Assembly: GCA_905216075.1 (NCBI GenBank)
Contig: CAJMSO010000084.1
Coordinates: forward strand, 1-7,452
Direction of reading: 5' to 3'
DNA length: 7,452 nt
DNA from: an uncultured bacterium
GTDB taxonomy: Bacteria > Actinomycetota > Coriobacteriia > Coriobacteriales > Coriobacteriaceae
A model generated the notes under the pieces. The model made no database searches, was not told the origin of the DNA, and worked only from the letters and a program-made list of their open reading frames with translations. Each line of letters begins with the position of its first letter. The first letter of the stretch is position 1. Position numbers and translations under genes: made by a program. Below, piece after piece: positions 5,533 through 7,452 of this stretch.

Positions 5533-6517
5533 AGTTACCCTGTGCGCCCGAAATGCAGTTTTGCAGGGCGTTCCAGGCATCCGTCGCCATGTCTCCCAAG
5601 TTCTGCGCGGTATCACCCAGGTTTTGTGCCGTATCGCCCAGCTCTTGCGCCCTGTCTCCCAACTCCTGCGCCTTGTTGCTCAAATCCTCCAACGTATTGG
5701 AGCTCGAGCTGTCGGTACCGCTTTGGCCGCCGGACGAGTTGCCATAGCTGTTCTTGTGCGTGAGCTGAATCTCCAGGTTGCCGTTGTCGTTATAGTAGGC
5801 ATTCGTAACAACCCAGTTGGAATCGATGACGGGCGTTGAGCCATCGTCGGTCAGGATCACGGCGTTCGAAAGGTCGGCTCCGCGCGACTTGAGGAGCTTC
5901 TTGGCGTTGGACCAGTACTGTCCCGGGATATCGCTCAGGTCGACAGTGCTAGACGAGGTGGACTCGGTTTGCTCGGCTGTGGTATCGGCCGTTGAACTCC
6001 CTCGCTTGTTGAGCATGCCCGACACGATGGCAAACACGACCGACAAGGCAAAGAAAATCGCCAGCACAATCAGGATCTTCTTGATCACACTCGACGAACG
6101 CGACGGCGCCTCTTCCTCGTCCTCACCATACTGCGGAATCGATTTGGGATACTCGCGATAAGGTTGGCGTGCATACGGATCGCGCGACTCATATCGAGGC
6201 TGGGCCTGCGCCGTGCGCGGCATATACGTCGTCTGCTGAGGCTGCGGAATGGGATTTTGCGGCAGGTTGTTATAAGCGCCTGCCGCCGCATTGCCATACG
6301 GGTCCGGCGTCGCATTGCCATACGGGTCCTGCGGTGCATAATCAAACGGATCCCGTGGTGTATCGCCATAGCCCATAACCCGTGTGGGTTCGGCAGACGT
6401 CTGCGTCGCATCGGGAGCAGCATTGCCGGGATTCGGCACGACGCGGGTCGCATCGGCGCTGCCGCCAGCCTGTGCGGAGCCATATCCGCCCATCACGGTC
6501 GTCTTATCCTGGTCCAT
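5531..6517 (-). CDS. Single-pass membrane protein with threonine motifs, octapeptide repeats and C-terminal heptads
   Basis: This 328-aa protein has no N-terminal signal peptide. A single transmembrane helix lies at about 148-168, after SSVIKK, with basic residues on both sides. Residues 1-140 should be cytoplasmic and disordered, rich in Pro/Tyr/Gln/Gly. They contain three similar threonine motifs (KTTVM 5-9, ATRVV 23-27, PTRVM 44-48) and the repeat DPFDYAPQ/DPYGNATP/DPYGNAAA (56-79). An acidic patch (EDEEE) precedes the membrane. Outside, a Ser/Thr linker leads to a folded segment (about 192-255, DLSDIPGQYWSNAKKLLKSRG ... LEIQLTHK) that looks like one PASTA-type domain, though this is uncertain. 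Residues 282-309 are four heptads xAQ[EN]LGD with Ala and Leu at a/d positions. The layout resembles actinobacterial kinase-substrate or envelope proteins; the function is unknown. The start ATG has GGAAAGGAAA about 6 nt upstream. Confidence 0.8.
   Translation of the reverse strand: MDQDKTTVMGGYGSAQAGGSADATRVVPNPGNAAPDATQTSAEPTRVMGYGDTPRDPFDYAPQDPYGNATPDPYGNAAAGAYNNLPQNPIPQPQQTTYMPRTAQAQPRYESRDPYARQPYREYPKSIPQYGEDEEEAPSRSSSVIKKILIVLAIFFALSVVFAIVSGMLNKRGSSTADTTAEQTESTSSSTVDLSDIPGQYWSNAKKLLKSRGADLSNAVILTDDGSTPVIDSNWVVTNAYYNDNGNLEIQLTHKNSYGNSSGGQSGTDSSSSNTLEDLSNKAQELGDRAQELGDTAQNLGDTAQNLGDMATDAWNALQNCISGAQGN
5591..5674 (-). repeat. Four 21-bp in-frame tandem repeats encoding heptads
   Basis: Four consecutive 21-nt units each encode xAQ[EN]LGD. 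The last two copies are identical at the protein level from residue 296 to 309. The units differ at third positions, so the array is old or under selection at the protein level and is not a recent slippage product. Confidence 0.8.
6287..6334 (-). repeat. Two 24-bp direct repeats encoding DPYGNAxx
   Basis: CGCATTGCCATACGGGTCC (plus-strand reading) is repeated exactly at 6287-6305 and 6311-6329, giving a 24-bp period in the coding region. The identity at DNA level suggests a recent duplication or copy-number variability. A diverged third unit (DPFDYAPQ) lies next to it. Confidence 0.85.
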
Positions 6518-6562
6518 GCAACGTTTCCTTTCCGTCGCCTGTAAGCATCAAGTTATCCATGC

Positions 6563-6568
6563 ATTCTA
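6563..6568 (-). promoter_or_regulatory. Candidate -10 box for the membrane-protein gene
   Basis: On the minus strand it reads TAGAAT, one base from TATAAT, and would give a leader of about 40 nt before ATG 6517. No convincing -35 was found 16-18 bp upstream. Confidence 0.35.
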
Positions 6569-6635
6569 CCCGCGCAAAAGCCTATGATGGGCAAAGCTCG
6601 CCGGTATCTACAAGACATGCGCGTGCCTAAGGATC

Positions 6636-6672
6636 AAAAAGCCCCGCCGGGCCTTGGTGGGCGCGGCGGGGC
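6636..6672 (-). terminator. Rho-independent terminator of the formate--tetrahydrofolate ligase gene
   Basis: On the minus strand the stem is GCCCCGCCG paired with CGGCGGGGC (9 perfect pairs, plus-strand 6664-6672 and 6641-6649), with a 14-nt loop and then TTTTT (6636-6640). It starts 25 nt past the stop codon. Confidence 0.92.
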
Positions 6673-6697
6673 GGGCAAGCAGCTATAAGCAGCAGTC

Positions 6698-7452
6698 TTA
6701 GAACAGACCGGTGATGTTGCCGTCGTTGTCGACGTCGATGTTCTCTGCCGCGGGAACCTTGGGCAGGCCCGGCATGGTCAGAACGCTGCCGGTCAGCGCG
6801 ACCACAAAGTGGGCGCCGGCGGAAACCTTGAGCTCACGCACGGTGATGCGGAAGCCCTCGGGAGCACCCAGGGCCTTGGCGTTGTCGCTAAAGCTGTACT
6901 GGGTCTTGGCGACACAAACCGGCAGGTTACCAAAGCCGTTCTCGCGCAGCTCGGCGAGCTGACGCTTGGCCGCCGGGGTAAAGTCGACGCCATCGGCGCG
7001 GTAAACCTTGGTGGCGACGGCCTCCAGAGCGTCGGCAACATCGGCGCCGTCCTCGTAGGCAAACTTGAGCTCGCTCGGCTGCTCAATCAGGCGCATGACC
7101 TCATCGGCCAGCTCGAGCGCGCCCTCGCCGCCCTTGGCCCAGACCTCGGAAAGCTTAACGTTAACGCCGAGCTTCTGGCACTCGGACTCGATGAGCGCAA
7201 GCTCTGCCTCGGTGTCCGTCGGGAAGCGGTTGATGGCGACCACGCAGGGCAGACCATAAACGTTCTGGATGTTGTCGACGTGACGCAGCAGGTTGGGCAT
7301 GCCAGCCTTGAGTGCCTCGAGGTTCTCCTCGTTGAGGTCGGCCTTGGCGACGCCACCGTTGTACTTCAGCGCACGAGCGGTCGCAACGACCACGACGGCG
7401 CTGGGGCGAACGCCCGTCATGCGGCACTTAATGTCGAGGAACTTTTCGGCGC
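6698..7452 (-). CDS. fhs: Formate--tetrahydrofolate ligase, C-terminal 250 residues (partial)
   Basis: This enzyme makes 10-formyl-tetrahydrofolate from formate, ATP and tetrahydrofolate in cytoplasmic one-carbon metabolism. In gut anaerobes it feeds purine synthesis and can work in either direction. The frame is open past the right edge of the window, so the N-terminal half with the ATP-binding loop is missing; the full enzyme is usually near 555 aa. Recognisable family stretches are AEKFLDIKCR at the edge, then VVVVATARALKYNGGV, LLRHVDNIQNVYGLPCVVAINRFPTDT, VWAKGGEGALELAD, VCVAKTQYSFSD, GFRITVRELKVSAGAHFVV, TGSVLTMPGLPK and a C-terminal NIDVDNDGNITGLF. No frameshift or stop interrupts it. 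The gene ends with TAA at 6698 and a strong terminator, so it is the last gene of its transcript. The base composition (strong G/C in third positions) is that of a well-expressed core gene. Confidence 0.96.
   Translation of the reverse strand, partial: AEKFLDIKCRMTGVRPSAVVVVATARALKYNGGVAKADLNEENLEALKAGMPNLLRHVDNIQNVYGLPCVVAINRFPTDTEAELALIESECQKLGVNVKLSEVWAKGGEGALELADEVMRLIEQPSELKFAYEDGADVADALEAVATKVYRADGVDFTPAAKRQLAELRENGFGNLPVCVAKTQYSFSDNAKALGAPEGFRITVRELKVSAGAHFVVALTGSVLTMPGLPKVPAAENIDVDNDGNITGLF

Noticed and set aside
6085..6483. 132-codon minus-strand ORF rich in Arg/Met/His
   Set aside because: Frame-shifted shadow of the proline/tyrosine-rich membrane protein; its repeats simply reflect the 24-bp DNA repeats.

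Overview
The window reads like the chromosome of a GC-rich Gram-positive gut actinobacterium, most likely a Coriobacteriia member such as Collinsella. This is an inference from overall base composition, a LADTG-type sorting signal, strong GGAGG-type ribosome binding sites, and the style of the formate--tetrahydrofolate ligase and of the proline/tyrosine-rich membrane protein. No rRNA, tRNA, CRISPR array or intact insertion sequence is visible.

Layout. 1-254 is the 3' end of a sortase-anchored surface protein (+), closed by a good intrinsic terminator at 288-322. 348-617 (-) encodes an 89-aa protein that looks like a small PH-like domain. 786-1835 (+) encodes a complete DUF1016/YhcG-type PDDEXK nuclease. 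It is followed directly by a 61-codon in-frame remnant of an ADP-ribosylglycohydrolase (1842-2024) that lacks its N-terminal part and its middle. A 61-aa hypothetical (2093-2278) and a possible 30-aa hydrophobic microprotein (2422-2514) follow in a gene-poor, decayed-looking stretch that runs to 2780. This 786-2780 block is the accessory part of the window.

The second half is more conserved. 2781-4118 (-) is a 445-aa soluble protein with two identically spaced four-cysteine zinc ribbons. It is divergent from 4337-5518 (+), a cation diffusion facilitator whose metal-site residues (N-D-D-D) fit Mn2+/Fe2+ better than Zn2+, and which carries two tandem C-terminal domains sharing an HDLxxHD motif. 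The ~218-bp gap between these two genes contains three inverted repeats that could be operators. 5531-6517 (-) is a single-pass membrane protein with TxVM-type threonine motifs at its N-terminus, an octapeptide repeat, a possible PASTA-like outer domain and four perfect heptads at its C-terminus. 6698-7452 (-) is the C-terminal 250 residues of formate--tetrahydrofolate ligase, ending in a textbook terminator.

The genes do not form one operon: directions alternate, and nearly every gene appears to be its own transcription unit. I see no complete new multi-gene system. The best leads are the duplicated C-terminal domain of the transporter with its palindromic upstream region, the internally deleted ADP-ribosylglycohydrolase beside a DUF1016 nuclease, the 30-codon ORF with a good ribosome binding site, and the threonine-motif/heptad membrane protein.
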